Part shown: piece after piece, positions 35,801-45,134 of the stretch
Layout: each line of letters starts with the position of its first letter
Position numbering within the stretch: the stretch's first letter is position 1
Origin: Porphyrobacter sp. CACIAM 03H1
GTDB taxonomy: Bacteria > Pseudomonadota > Alphaproteobacteria > Sphingomonadales > Sphingomonadaceae
Length of the DNA stretch: 64,000 nt
Direction: 5' to 3'
Assembly: GCF_002215495.1 (NCBI RefSeq)
Contig: NZ_CP021378.1
Coordinates: 2,914,764-2,978,763, forward strand
The notes under the pieces: model-generated
Told to the model about the DNA's origin: nothing
The model's database searches: none
What the model saw: the letters and a program-made list of their open reading frames with translations, nothing else
Translations under genes and position numbers: made by a program

Positions 35801-36487
35801 ATGGCCAATGGGTTCGATATTCTGCTTGTGGAGGACAATGCCGATCTCGCGGACACGATAATTGCGTACCTCGAGGCGCACGATCATCGGGTGCACTATG
35901 CTGCCGATGGAGAAGCAGGCCTGCGCGACGCACTTTACCGGGATTTCGATGTGGTCCTGCTCGACCTTTCCCTCCCCTGCCGTGATGGTCTCGATCTGTG
36001 CGCGGAGCTTCGCAGGCGCGCATTCCGGCGGGTGCCGGTCATGATGCTGACGGCTCGCGACACGCTGGATGACAAGCTTGCCGGCTTTGCGCACGGCGCG
36101 GACGATTATCTTGTGAAGCCGTTCTCGCTGGCCGAGCTTCTCGCCCGGATCGGGGCGCTCGGACAGCGCAGGCAGCTCAATCAGCCCTACTTGCTGGCCA
36201 TCGGACCCTTGCGCATCGACAGACAGGCAAGAACAGCGACCCGCGACGGAGAAACGTTGCATCTATCGCCTGTGCTCTGGGATATTATGCTGACCCTCGC
36301 CGAGAGGGCACCCAATCCCGTCAGCCGCAACGACCTCACTCTGCAGATCTGGGGTGAAGAACCTCCTCCATCTGATGCGCTTCGAGCACACATGCATCTG
36401 CTTCGTCAGGTTGTCGACAGACCGTTTGCGATGCCGCTCATCGAGACGGTCCACGGCGTCGGCTTCCGACTGAAGGTTCCGGAATGA
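35801..36487 (+). CDS. OmpR/PhoB-family response regulator
   Basis: 228 residues. The receiver is canonical: acidic pair in LLVEDNADLADTI, phospho-acceptor Asp in VVLLDLSLPCRDG, Thr in MMLTARD and Lys in YLVKPFSL. The C-terminal winged helix (LAIGPLRIDRQARTATRDGETLHLSPVLWDIM, ending ETVHGVGFRLKV) is of OmpR type. Its stop overlaps the kinase ATG (ATGA), so it forms a two-component pair with it. The direct repeat upstream fits its own binding site. Signal unknown. Confidence 0.95.
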   Translation: MANGFDILLVEDNADLADTIIAYLEAHDHRVHYAADGEAGLRDALYRDFDVVLLDLSLPCRDGLDLCAELRRRAFRRVPVMMLTARDTLDDKLAGFAHGADDYLVKPFSLAELLARIGALGQRRQLNQPYLLAIGPLRIDRQARTATRDGETLHLSPVLWDIMLTLAERAPNPVSRNDLTLQIWGEEPPPSDALRAHMHLLRQVVDRPFAMPLIETVHGVGFRLKVPE

Positions 36488-37791
36488 TCGGTTCCGGCTT
36501 CAAGCTGCATCGCCGGATCGGACTTGTGATTGCGGCGGCAGTTCTGGCCAACAGCACAGTGTTCGCAATTGTCGCTCTCGGCATCGCCTATGCCGTAGAG
36601 GACCGCCAGTTCGTTCAGGCTCTGGATGACGAGATTGCGCGGCAGCAGGCCAACTGGGCACGAACCGGAACAGTCACCGATCCGGGGCTCAGCTACATAT
36701 CCATCTACCGCAGCTCTCGCGATCTTCCGTCAGACCTGAAAGACCAAGTCCGGGCGGAGCGGGAACAAATAGAATTTCGTGGTCTGGAGGGAAGACATTA
36801 TCATGTCGCGCGGTTCCGGTTGGCGCCCGATGAGGCCGCGACGTCGGCATTCGCGGTCGCGGAAGTCAGCCGCTATCTCTTCATAAGGCCTGCTCTTGGA
36901 TTCATTCTTACCTTCATGGCCCTCCTTGGCGGGTCGATCGCACTCGTTACCGGCCTGCTCGGATTTGTTCTTGCGCGCCGTGCGCTCGCGCCGCTCGAGG
37001 AACTTGCGTCACAAGTCGGAAGCGCGAACATGCCCGTGCCGAAGATCGATTCCACACGCTATCCGCGCAATGAGATCGGCATGCTTGCCAGCCAGCTGTC
37101 TTCAGCCTTTGAGCGCATCAGTGGTTTCATCGCGCGCGAACAGGCCTTCACGCGCGAAGCTAGTCATGAGCTGCGCACGCCTATCGCGGTGATACGCGGC
37201 TCAGCCGAGATCGTCGCCCTTGAGGCCGGCCTTTCCGCTGCCAGCGTCGCATCACTTCGCCGGATCGACACGGCAACGCAGGACATGGTCAACACGCTCG
37301 ACCTGCTTCTCGCCCTTGCGCGTGAAGAAGCGGGCACCGCGCGCGAACGTGTTGTGCTGCGCCCGATCATTGTGCAGGCCGTCGACGATGTTCGCGAGCG
37401 ATTTCCCGACACATCGATCGAGACGAAGATATCCGTCGAGCCTGACGCTGCAATCGTCGCGCACAGGACGCTCTTCCAACTCATCATCAACAATCTGATT
37501 GCCAACAGCTTCGCGCATTCAAGGGCGCATCGCCTCGACATCACCTTCGCCGACGACCAATTGACGATCGCTGACGACGGGGTGGGTATGGAAATGACGG
37601 ACCGCAGCAAAGAACGAACGGATCGTGAAGGTCCGGCGATCGGCGGCGGGCTTGGCCTTCTTATCGTCCAGCGGCTTTGCGACGCCGGTGGACTTCGGTT
37701 CACGATTGTCGATTCAGCCCCGGGCGCTGGAACAAGGGTCACCGTGCAGAGCGCGATGGGGACGAGCGCAGACCGCAGCAGTCGGTTGTGA
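36484..37791 (+). CDS. Membrane sensor histidine kinase
   Basis: 435 residues: a membrane helix at about 12-34, a short periplasmic loop (about 35-135), a second helix at about 140-165, a HAMP-like linker, and the dimerisation/phospho-acceptor motif ASHELRTPIAVIRGSAE with the autokinase His. The ATPase part has N-box FQLIINNLIANSFAHS, a G1 box IADDGVGM and GGGLGLLIVQRL. Translationally coupled to the OmpR-type regulator. The small periplasmic loop suggests a simple chemical signal. Convergent with the NarL paralogue 3 operon. Confidence 0.94.
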   Translation: MIGSGFKLHRRIGLVIAAAVLANSTVFAIVALGIAYAVEDRQFVQALDDEIARQQANWARTGTVTDPGLSYISIYRSSRDLPSDLKDQVRAEREQIEFRGLEGRHYHVARFRLAPDEAATSAFAVAEVSRYLFIRPALGFILTFMALLGGSIALVTGLLGFVLARRALAPLEELASQVGSANMPVPKIDSTRYPRNEIGMLASQLSSAFERISGFIAREQAFTREASHELRTPIAVIRGSAEIVALEAGLSAASVASLRRIDTATQDMVNTLDLLLALAREEAGTARERVVLRPIIVQAVDDVRERFPDTSIETKISVEPDAAIVAHRTLFQLIINNLIANSFAHSRAHRLDITFADDQLTIADDGVGMEMTDRSKERTDREGPAIGGGLGLLIVQRLCDAGGLRFTIVDSAPGAGTRVTVQSAMGTSADRSSRL

Positions 37792-37885
37792 GAGTGACAC
37801 GTCGCAAGCTGTGAATCTGGGCCCGTTCAACGATTAAAACGCCGGTTTTCCGCTCAAAAGTCGACCGGCATCGGGCTAAGGCCTT

Positions 37886-38701
37886 CTACGTGCCGCAATT
37901 CGCGAGCACACCGATGAGCCGGGCCTTCGGTGCAACGTCCTGTCGCCGGCTGACGCCGAAAATTCGTAGCAAGGACGATACGTGGAGCCGGACGGTGAGA
38001 TGCGAAATTGCCAGTTCGCGCGCGATTGCCTTGTTGGATGCACCCTGTGCCAGCAGGTCGAGCACCTCGCCCTGACGCCCACTCAGCCTGATCACGCTCT
38101 CGTGGTGTTGTGACTGCGGCGTTGCATTGTCGTGCCTGCGCTCGACCACGAATTCACCGGACAGCACTTTGCCGATTGCTTCGATGCATCGTTCGCCGGG
38201 TACGCTTTTGTGAATGAAGCCATCACTGCCAAAATGCAGCGACTGCATAATCGTCGCTGCATCATCATCGGTTGCAAGAGACACTATCGCGGCCGTGCGG
38301 TGTTGCCTTCGAAGATCTGGCAGGGCGATGTCAAGACCTGTCCCCGGCAAGGACAGATCGATCAGAAATAGGTCAGGAGCGATCCCGCGCGAACCAAGCT
38401 CCAGCAGTTCATCGATCGAGCCGGCCTTGATGATTGCCGCACCAGGGCTTTGCAGTCTTGTCAGCCTGATCAAGGCGTCCTGGTATAGCGGCAGTGTTTC
38501 GGCGATTGCCACACACTGTAGTTGCGGCCACACTCTTCCGCCTCGTGAGACAGGTACAGCCATTTCGGGCGCAGCATCTGTATCTCCTTTCGCTGACATC
38601 CGCGGGCTGAAACAGATCCCAGATTGTAACTCCTGCGAGGGAAGCAGAGGACGCACCGCCGAGGGCGGTGGTAGCGCGACCCGCAGTGGAGCGCCACTCA
38701 T
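37886..38701 (-). CDS. NarL-type response regulator with degenerate receiver (paralogue 3)
   Basis: 271 residues from ATG 38701, which overlaps the stop of the membrane-protein gene (ATGA) and has GGAG nine bases before it. ATG 38599, without a ribosome-binding site, would remove 34 residues of atypical N-terminus. The receiver has Glu-Thr (IAETLPLYQD) for the Asp-Asp pair and Ala for the strand-4 Thr (IVSLATDD), but keeps Asp in LFLIDLSLPG and Lys in GFIHK. The helix-turn-helix matches the other three paralogues. Cotranscribed with the small membrane protein under control of a TetR-type regulator. Confidence 0.85.
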   Translation of the reverse strand: MSGAPLRVALPPPSAVRPLLPSQELQSGICFSPRMSAKGDTDAAPEMAVPVSRGGRVWPQLQCVAIAETLPLYQDALIRLTRLQSPGAAIIKAGSIDELLELGSRGIAPDLFLIDLSLPGTGLDIALPDLRRQHRTAAIVSLATDDDAATIMQSLHFGSDGFIHKSVPGERCIEAIGKVLSGEFVVERRHDNATPQSQHHESVIRLSGRQGEVLDLLAQGASNKAIARELAISHLTVRLHVSSLLRIFGVSRRQDVAPKARLIGVLANCGT

Positions 38702-39126
38702 CGACCAGACTCCATGCCTTGTGAATTGTCGCGTGCAATCGCGAGGTAGCCGAGTACTGCGCTGACGATCAGCATCATTACCAGCGATGCGTTGACCGAT
38801 CCGAAGCGCAGCTCCGTCCCGTCGCTGTTGACCATCGACCCGCCGTAGAGATCCATAGTGAAGAACGAGATCAGAAACGCCGCGGGGGCAACGAGGCCCA
38901 GTCGCGCGGCAAGCCGGAGATCTGGCCTGGTCCATGTCAGAAAGACTGCAGCAGCGGCGAAAGTCGAGTTTGTCAGCAATTGCCAGACGTCGTGCAGCTT
39001 CGCGTGGCCGGGCCAGTCCGGATTGAAGATGTGGGTCGGACTGTACTCGAGATATGGCACCAGCACGCCGAGCACGGAGACTGCGACCGTTAGGGCGGCG
39101 CGACGAAAAAAGAGCGTGGAAAGCAC
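38698..39126 (-). CDS. Four-helix membrane protein of unknown function
   Basis: 142 residues from GTG 39126, with AGGA seven bases upstream; a long upstream extension of the frame overlaps the TetR gene and has no support. Helices are at about 9-27, 45-65, 73-95 and 115-135. Charged loops contain PTHIFNPDWPGHAKLHDVWQ, a stretch with two His that might bind a ligand. No family recognised, although the layout resembles small DUF2834- or DoxX-like proteins. It leads the operon that ends with response regulator 3, divergent from a TetR gene, with two operator-like dyads between. Confidence 0.6.
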   Translation of the reverse strand: MLSTLFFRRAALTVAVSVLGVLVPYLEYSPTHIFNPDWPGHAKLHDVWQLLTNSTFAAAAVFLTWTRPDLRLAARLGLVAPAAFLISFFTMDLYGGSMVNSDGTELRFGSVNASLVMMLIVSAVLGYLAIARDNSQGMESGR

Positions 39127-39145
39127 GATATGTCCTGCGTTTCTG

Positions 39146-39186
39146 ATTGACAGTGTCAATGTACAATTGGGATTGACGCTGTCAAT
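39146..39186. promoter_or_regulatory. Twin TetR operators
   Basis: ATTGACAGTGTCAAT (39146-39160), a perfect 15-bp palindrome, and ATTGACGCTGTCAAT (39172-39186), the same with one changed pair, are 26 bp apart centre to centre. They lie between the divergent membrane-protein (39126) and TetR (39196) starts. Predicted operators of the TetR protein at 39196. Confidence 0.75.
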
Positions 39187-39195
39187 GTGAATGCG

Positions 39196-39810
39196 ATGAA
39201 GCGGACAAACACCTCCCACGCAGGCCGCAGGTCGATGCGAGATACTCTTCTTGGAAACGCGCTGGCGATCCTCGATGAGGCCGGGCCCGACGGCGTGACT
39301 ATCCGCGCTGTCGCCCGAGCGTCCGGTGTATCGCACGCCGCTCCAGTGAACCATTTTGCGGATCGACGGGAACTGATGACCTCGTTGGCCACCGTGATCT
39401 TCAGCCAGTATCTTGCCGAGGTTGAGCGCCAGCACGCTGTGCTGTCCGACCGCGGCCGAGCCTACCTTATAGCGCTGCACACTTTCTCGCAGGCACACCC
39501 CTGGCGGTACAGCATCCTGTGGCGCAAGGACCTGATCGACTGGGAGGATCCAATATTTCTCAATGTCTGCGAGGATGCATATCAGGATTTCCTTCAGGCG
39601 CTTGCATCATCAAGGTCAAATGCCCCCTCGGGAGAAATCGATATCGAAACGCTCGGAACGGCCTTGTGGTCCATGGTCCACGGCTATTCTGAATTGCGGG
39701 CGACTGGCTTCTTCGAGGCGCGGAACGATATCGTCACGGGGCACCCCCGACTTGTTGCGATGCTGACATTGCTGCTGCCATCTTGCGGCAACGACCGCCC
39801 ACAAGACTAG
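39196..39810 (+). CDS. TetR-family repressor
   Basis: 204 residues from ATG 39196; the GTG at 39187 lies against the second operator and is less likely. Helix-turn-helix at about 18-60: NALAILDEAGPDGVTIRAVARASGVSHAAPVNHFADRRELMTSLA in family form. The C-terminal domain (ALHTFSQAHPWRYSILWRKDLIDW) resembles the TetR_C/WHG type. It is divergent from the membrane-protein/response-regulator 3 operon, with twin dyads between, so it should repress that operon. This puts one of the degenerate response regulators under ligand-dependent control. Confidence 0.92.
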   Translation: MKRTNTSHAGRRSMRDTLLGNALAILDEAGPDGVTIRAVARASGVSHAAPVNHFADRRELMTSLATVIFSQYLAEVERQHAVLSDRGRAYLIALHTFSQAHPWRYSILWRKDLIDWEDPIFLNVCEDAYQDFLQALASSRSNAPSGEIDIETLGTALWSMVHGYSELRATGFFEARNDIVTGHPRLVAMLTLLLPSCGNDRPQD

Positions 39811-40001
39811 AGTCGATTCCAGTGCTCTGATCGGCTATGGCCTGTGTGCCCGCAGATGCTGCACGCCGGTCACTCGTTCAGAACATGTTCTGGACGATAG
39901 GGAGCGAGGCAAAGCTTTGTCAGAAACACGCACCGACCAATTCCACTGCACTACATCCTTCAAATCTTCATCGCTGTTGAGATCGGGGACAGCGCATTGC
40001 G

Positions 40002-41138
40002 TCAGTTTTTCACCCGAACCGTCGTTTCGGAAGCCCTGCTTTGAGGCGGAACGTCGGAGATCATTCGCGCCTTGAGGCCCCAGCCGTTGCCGCTGTCCGC
40101 GACCGCGAGAACGAATTCATTGTCGCCGGCCTTCAGCGGCAGGAACACCCGCTGACGTTCCGCGCCGAAATCGCCGCGAAAGGTCGGACCCTTCGCTCGG
40201 AAGGTGTTGTCGAATTCCGCGAGTGGGCCTCCGTTGAGGTAAACACGGGCCTTGTCGCTGGCATCAAATTCCACCACTGCGAGCGTATCTTCGGGACTCT
40301 GGACGGTGGTTGCTGCATAGACGACAGTCTCGCTATTACTGCCGCCGCCCTCTTTCACCTGCTTTGTGCGATAGCGGGAGATCAGCAGAAGGCCGTCACG
40401 CTCGGTGCGGGCAGGCGTCCAATCTGACGCCTGTTCAGGCGCGCGCGCGGGAAACCCGGCGAAGTTCGATGCAGGAGACAGTACCCATTCACTGATCGTG
40501 CCGGTCTGCGCATCCGCGGGTGCCGCAAGCCGCTCGCGAGGATAGGAAGATTGGTCGCTCACGCGTAGATTCGAAAAGCACGCGCCTCCGATGCTGGAGA
40601 GCCCTGCCCGCTTTCCAGTCTCGTCGAGGACAAGATCGTTGATCCGAAGCTCTGCCTCGTCAGCCCCGAACACGGTGACAGTCGCCCGGTCGAGGGCGAA
40701 CTCGACACGCAGGGTGATCCAGTCATAGCTGCCAAAATCTACAGAGATCTGGTGGCCACCGAACAGCTGCCAATGGCCCTCGCCGTTCAAAACCGGGGCA
40801 TATTGCACCGCGTCAGGCTGACGGGATTTGTGCAGCCGCAAATACGCTTCTTCATAAGAGAGCGCATCCTGTGCCCTGAATGCAATCCCGCCAAACTGGC
40901 GATCGCGGGACGCTGCGACGTCGACGGTGACCGAACCATCGTTGATAGACAGGCCGCGCAGAAGCGCCACGCCATCAAGGCAGAGCGCGGGCCTGCCCGC
41001 AACATCCCGGAACTCATATTTCCTTGCAGAAGAAAGATCGAAGACATCGCTGGACATCTTTACCTCCTGCGCCGCTGCCCAGCCAGGCGCAGAGCAAAAG
41101 CCGGCGAGTGCGAGAAGAGCGATGCGCAGGGAAACCAT
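40002..41138 (-). CDS. Exported lectin-fold protein of unknown function
   Basis: 378 residues with signal peptide MVSLRIALLALAGFCSAPGWAAAQ. The N-terminal half looks like a concanavalin-A/LamG-type sandwich (SINDGSVTVDVAASRDRQFGGIAFRAQD, YEEAYLRLHKS, YDWITLRVEFALDRATVTVFGADE). The C-terminal half, after a Pro/Ala linker, resembles a carbohydrate-binding or PA14-like strand domain (TTVQSPEDTLAVVEFDASDKARVYLNGGPLAEF, VFLPLKAGDNEFVLAVADSGNGWG). Sugar binding in the periplasm or outside is plausible. No enzyme residues were identified. It stands alone, convergent with nothing nearby. Confidence 0.6.
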   Translation of the reverse strand: MVSLRIALLALAGFCSAPGWAAAQEVKMSSDVFDLSSARKYEFRDVAGRPALCLDGVALLRGLSINDGSVTVDVAASRDRQFGGIAFRAQDALSYEEAYLRLHKSRQPDAVQYAPVLNGEGHWQLFGGHQISVDFGSYDWITLRVEFALDRATVTVFGADEAELRINDLVLDETGKRAGLSSIGGACFSNLRVSDQSSYPRERLAAPADAQTGTISEWVLSPASNFAGFPARAPEQASDWTPARTERDGLLLISRYRTKQVKEGGGSNSETVVYAATTVQSPEDTLAVVEFDASDKARVYLNGGPLAEFDNTFRAKGPTFRGDFGAERQRVFLPLKAGDNEFVLAVADSGNGWGLKARMISDVPPQSRASETTVRVKN

Positions 41139-41241
41139 ACATTGTCCTTGATGAAAGTGGTGGCGTCCGAAGATGCCAGGGTATCGGCTGTGGCTTACAG
41201 GAAACGCATGGAAAAGACGGGGTCGACTGCGCTCAAGAGGC

Positions 41242-42897
41242 TCAGTCCGTCGGCCATTTCAGTGTCGCAATACCAGCCTGTGCACCTACGCCTTCGTCGC
41301 TCGCACCCAGCGCACCAACACTCTTGCAATGTGTGCCTTTGCTTTTGCAGATTGCCTCTAGCATCGCAGCTTCGCGATTCTCGGGATCGATGAGCTTGTT
41401 CGATCCTTTTACCAGGAGCGTGAAGATGCCGGTCGAACCATCAAGTCCCGAATAGCCATAAAAATTGGCACTCAGGCCGCGGCCAACCACCTGACACGGC
41501 CGATTGCCTGAATTCTCACGCTGACAGGCCTCGGTCGCATAGCGATCAGCATCGGCCTGCGTGTCCATGTTGTAGGCAACCCAGGCCGTGCGGTCCGATC
41601 CGACCTTGCCTCCCGGCAGCGCGGCGGCGCCATAATATCGGCGATCGTACAGCTTCACGCGCGGCCCATATACGCGCAGATCGCCCGCGATACGGGACAT
41701 CACCTTCTTGCAGGGTAGCAGCAATTGCGGCTCGCACCTGCTTCGCGCGTCGGCAAGTGCCATGCTTTCGTCCACACCCGTGCCAAGGAACAGTTGCCCC
41801 TCTTCATTGCGGACCCACACAGCAAAGCCGTCCCGCGCTTCGCCGGCAGCAACGCACCCGCCTCCAGTGAAACGGTTGCACATATCGAGTACGGCAAGGC
41901 GGGCCGTCGGCAGATCGCTAAAACCGCCCGCCGCGAAGGGGATCACGTAGTGCGGGTGGGTGGCATATGCGTCCCAGCGACCCGCACGATCCTGCATGGC
42001 AAATGCAGCCGGATCCGGGCCGCATAGCGGAACCTCCTGACCGGAAAGCCGGTCCACGCCGACTATCTTGTAAGGGCTGCCCGGCGCGCCACCGGGGCAG
42101 GTGAACAGCCGATAGTCACTGGGCCTGCCGGCCTCGCGATGTACGCCGTTCCGCCCGACGCCGAACAACCATGCCTGGCACGTGTCGGGCGTCGGACGGG
42201 ACAGGTCGGAGCAATAATACGTCCGACCCGCCATTTCGACGCCCCGCCCATGCTGGTTGACGGCAAGATCGAGGGTGGGCTGTTCATAAATGCCGAACTT
42301 GCCGTTCCAATACGTCACCAGCGAGACGTAGGCGTCGCCATAGACGTAAGCTTCCTGCTCGCACTTGTAATCGATGTCGTAGGCTTCCCAGTTCCTCAGG
42401 ACACGTTCGCGGCACATCCGCGCGGCGGCGGCCTTAGCCTCATCGGGGCTCGGGTAGTTCATCGCGATCGCGTAATCGTATCGGAAACGCGCTTCGTCCT
42501 GGTCCTCGTCCTCGCTTACTTTAAAGCTCACGAAGCCGGTATAGCGTTGCTGCCAACCTTTTGGCGGCGGAGGAGGCCGGTATTGCGGCGGAGGACGCAT
42601 CGCAACCGCAGCGGGCGAACCGGCGCTTCCGTCCGAGCCAGCGTAGTACATGTCCATCTGGCGGCGGTGCATCTCCATTTGCTGCTCTTCCTGCGCGCGC
42701 TGCGCAAGCATCTGGTTCTGGAACGCCCAATTGGGATCGCATGCAGGGCCGGCGCAGGCGCTGGCAGGCTGTGGCCAGATCAGGACTGCGATGAGGCAGA
42801 TTGCAGTGAGAAGCGGGAAGCTGGCCGCAACCCTGACGCTCATCGTCCACTGGCTGGCTCGCGCAACGTGGCGAGGGATGCTCAGCTCACCTGTCAC
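41242..42897 (-). CDS. Large DUF4189-like exported protein
   Basis: 551 residues from GTG 42897, which overlaps the upstream stop (GTGA) and has AAGGGAG eight bases before it. A membrane/signal segment lies at residues 22-47, followed by a Gln/Met/Arg- then Pro-rich linker. Several segments follow with the DUF4189 pattern of aromatic strand, Ala-rich helix and paired Cys (for example ARLAVLDMCNRFTGGGCVAAGEARDGFAVWV). About 17 Cys suggest disulfides in the periplasm. It is clearly paralogous to the gene at 56523 (shared LFGVGRNGVHRE/LLGLGRNGVHKQ blocks and matching ends). Coupled to a shorter DUF4189 gene upstream. Function unknown. Confidence 0.75.
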   Translation of the reverse strand: MTGELSIPRHVARASQWTMSVRVAASFPLLTAICLIAVLIWPQPASACAGPACDPNWAFQNQMLAQRAQEEQQMEMHRRQMDMYYAGSDGSAGSPAAVAMRPPPQYRPPPPPKGWQQRYTGFVSFKVSEDEDQDEARFRYDYAIAMNYPSPDEAKAAAARMCRERVLRNWEAYDIDYKCEQEAYVYGDAYVSLVTYWNGKFGIYEQPTLDLAVNQHGRGVEMAGRTYYCSDLSRPTPDTCQAWLFGVGRNGVHREAGRPSDYRLFTCPGGAPGSPYKIVGVDRLSGQEVPLCGPDPAAFAMQDRAGRWDAYATHPHYVIPFAAGGFSDLPTARLAVLDMCNRFTGGGCVAAGEARDGFAVWVRNEEGQLFLGTGVDESMALADARSRCEPQLLLPCKKVMSRIAGDLRVYGPRVKLYDRRYYGAAALPGGKVGSDRTAWVAYNMDTQADADRYATEACQRENSGNRPCQVVGRGLSANFYGYSGLDGSTGIFTLLVKGSNKLIDPENREAAMLEAICKSKGTHCKSVGALGASDEGVGAQAGIATLKWPTD

Positions 42898-43709
42898 AGC
42901 GGCACTCCCTTCATCCTGTAGAGATCATATTCCTCATCGCGCAGGTCTTGTGTGGCAGCAAGGGCAACAATCTCGCAGCGCACGCCGTCCTGCTTGCAGG
43001 TCCTGTCCACAGCGGCGATGACGAGTTGCTGCGACAGGTTGATCTGCATTCCGCCCGATCGGCCATCGGAGCTACGGTAAAGCGCGATATGCGTCTGGCC
43101 GCTGGTCGAATAGCTTCGACAATCGGCCTGCCCGATTGCAGCGGCACAACGCTGCATGGCTGTTGATACAGCATCGGCCTCGGTCGTCCTACCGGCAGCC
43201 AGCCAGACGCGTCCGTCCTGCCCGCCGTTAACGTCCTTCGCGCCGAAAGCCAAAGCCGCAAACCGCCGGGGCCCGCCGCTTTCACTTATCTGACGCCGGG
43301 ACGACAGATCGAGCAACTGCTCGAGAGCGCACGTTCCTCCGTATTCCGCATTGCAATCCTCGTCGAATGCTATGGCTGCTCTTTCCTTGGTGCTCTCGAC
43401 GACCAGCCGCAGATTCCCCGCGGGACTGTAACCCAATGCAAGGAAGCCGCCTTGCGATGCCATGATGATCTCACAATCCCTTCCAGTCGCTCTCTTGCAC
43501 TGCTGGAGCACCTTCTTGCGAGCTGATGCGCTGCTATGCTCGCCACTTGTGATGAAGTAGCCCACGAAGGCCGGGTTTACGGCCACTGCAAAGTGCGCCG
43601 GCGGATTTGCACCGCTTGCAAAAACTCCCCAGAACGCGGCGGCCGAAACGAGGGTAACGGCAAGCCCCCTGAAGACGGACCGGTAATTCATCGCGGCGGC
43701 GGCACTCAT
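42894..43709 (-). CDS. DUF4189-like exported protein
   Basis: 271 residues from ATG 43709; a TTG 15 bases upstream is weaker. A signal or anchor segment (GLAVTLVSAAAFWGVFASGA) is followed by two or three repeats of about 95 residues with the pattern FAVAVNP..SARKKVLQQCKRATGRDCEII and FAALAFG..AVSTAMQRCAAAIGQADCRSY, that is, an aromatic strand, helix with a Cys, and a Cys two turns on. The first gene of a two-gene operon with the large DUF4189 protein. DUF4189 domains occur mainly in secreted proteins of actinobacteria and alphaproteobacteria, without known biochemical role. Confidence 0.78.
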   Translation of the reverse strand: MSAAAAMNYRSVFRGLAVTLVSAAAFWGVFASGANPPAHFAVAVNPAFVGYFITSGEHSSASARKKVLQQCKRATGRDCEIIMASQGGFLALGYSPAGNLRLVVESTKERAAIAFDEDCNAEYGGTCALEQLLDLSSRRQISESGGPRRFAALAFGAKDVNGGQDGRVWLAAGRTTEADAVSTAMQRCAAAIGQADCRSYSTSGQTHIALYRSSDGRSGGMQINLSQQLVIAAVDRTCKQDGVRCEIVALAATQDLRDEEYDLYRMKGVPL

Positions 43710-43877
43710 GATAATTCCGCTCAATTACAGCCTTCAGATACGAAGGGAACGATCCATTCGCTGAGAGGAAAAGGCGATACGGCAGCGCACCCTCGTGCGG
43801 CGCGGATAACGTTTCCCAGCGCGGGACGGACGATTAAGCTACTGCATTTCCGGGACCGAGCCGAAACGCAAAAGAGG

Positions 43878-43885
43878 ACTAGTAC
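43878..43885 (+). promoter_or_regulatory. ACTAGTAC site upstream of the LprI-like gene
   Basis: Core ACTAGTAC in the context AGGACTAGTACATC lies 88 bp before the GTG of the LprI-like gene, in the same orientation as the site at 24258 (there followed by ATC as well). Part of the recurring motif set. No clear -10 box could be fixed. Confidence 0.4.
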
Positions 43886-43972
43886 ATCTCGTCACATGGT
43901 GTTTCGCGGAGCACAGCCGATAAGCTTGCCCCAGTAGCTGCACTCTCGAACCAAGCTGAAGATCGGCACGCT

Positions 43973-44422
43973 GTGAAGCACAGGATTCTCTTACCATCGT
44001 TGGCGATTTTACTATCAAACCTCGCATCTGCCTCGGTCAGCATCGCCCGCGCGGACAACGGACCAACCGCAGAATCGTCGGTCTTCTCGCAATGCATGAA
44101 AGCCAGCGACGGGATCACCTCAGAAATGAGGGCGTGCCTTCACGCAGAGTACAATCGTCTCGACCGCGAGCTGAATGCGACCTACAGATCGGTGATGAAG
44201 CAGCTCCGGTCAAAGGAGCTTCGCTCCCGCCTTGTGAACTCCCAGCGCGCGTGGATCTGGCGCCGCGACTATGACTGTCAACTGAAGGCCGAGAATTCCG
44301 GTTTCAGGGGCGGAACCGCCGCCGACATCATCCAAGACGATTGCCTCGTCACCTCTGTGCGCAAGCGGATCGAGTGGTTGCGCAAAGTGCCAGCGAACCC
44401 TGGATATCTGACCAAGGTCTGA
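43973..44422 (+). CDS. LprI-like (DUF1311) exported protein
   Basis: 149 residues from a GTG start with a signal peptide (MKHRILLPSLAILLSNLASASVSIA). The DUF1311 pattern is clear: Cys in FSQCMKASDGIT, Cys in MRACLHAEYNRLDRELNATYRSVMKQL, the block RLVNSQRAWIWRRDYDC, and a final Cys after QDD. The four Cys form the disulfides of LprI-type lysozyme-inhibitor-like domains. A protein of this kind in the periplasm may protect against host or competitor lysozyme, but that role is proven only for M. tuberculosis LprI. The ACTAGTAC site lies upstream. Confidence 0.85.
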   Translation: MKHRILLPSLAILLSNLASASVSIARADNGPTAESSVFSQCMKASDGITSEMRACLHAEYNRLDRELNATYRSVMKQLRSKELRSRLVNSQRAWIWRRDYDCQLKAENSGFRGGTAADIIQDDCLVTSVRKRIEWLRKVPANPGYLTKV

Positions 44423-44786
44423 GCGTTTCCGTGGACCGCGCGGACGCCCACGGGCGCGATGAACGATTGGGCACGCTACGCGAAGGATATTTGGCAAGTG
44501 CCCTGTTGTTTTGGTTTGCCGCGGCCTGCTCGGTTCCCGCACGATGGCCATCCCAGAGCTCGGCTCTGTTCGAATATCCGGCGATGAAAGGCAGCCTTAC
44601 TGCCTTGGATTACCCCTCTTTGCCTTCGAGGTATCACGGGACCCGGGCCGATCACCTGAGGAACTGATTGTGCACGGAAACTGCGGAGGGTCCCCGTTTG
44701 CATTAGTTCACCGTGCGCCGCGCCAAAGTCATGTAATCTGCCTATGCAAGGCTGCCGCTCAGGAGCCGCCCCCGAAACCTGGCGGC

Positions 44787-44827
44787 GCAGGTCGGGCGCC
44801 CTCTCTCATGACACCTGCCCGACCTGC
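44787..44827. repeat. Stem-loop repeat, copy 1
   Basis: Arms GCAGGTCGGGC and GCCCGACCTGC (11 bp, perfect) enclose a 19-base loop containing CTCATGACA. A second, related copy lies 348 bp downstream. No T-run follows, so a simple terminator is unlikely. Confidence 0.6.
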
Positions 44828-45134
44828 ACTTCTTTCCTGCGGGGCCCACAACCTTGGCGCACGTTTCCGCATCAGCGATCATCGAGGGCCGAGTTCTCTG
44901 CCGATTTGAATCGCCGCCTTCGAGAGCTGGTCTTTAGCGCCTGCCGGCAAGGAGCATTTTCTTCAGTTTTCGGGAGACAGCCACGGATGCGAGTTCCGCG
45001 ATCCGATAACGTCGCGGTGCCACCACCTTTGTTCGGCTGCAGCCGCGATGAACCAGTACATGGCGTGACGAGCATTTTTGCAAATGGCGTTGTACATGGG
45101 GGTGGCTGATCAGGCGGCGCAGAGGCCTGACGGC

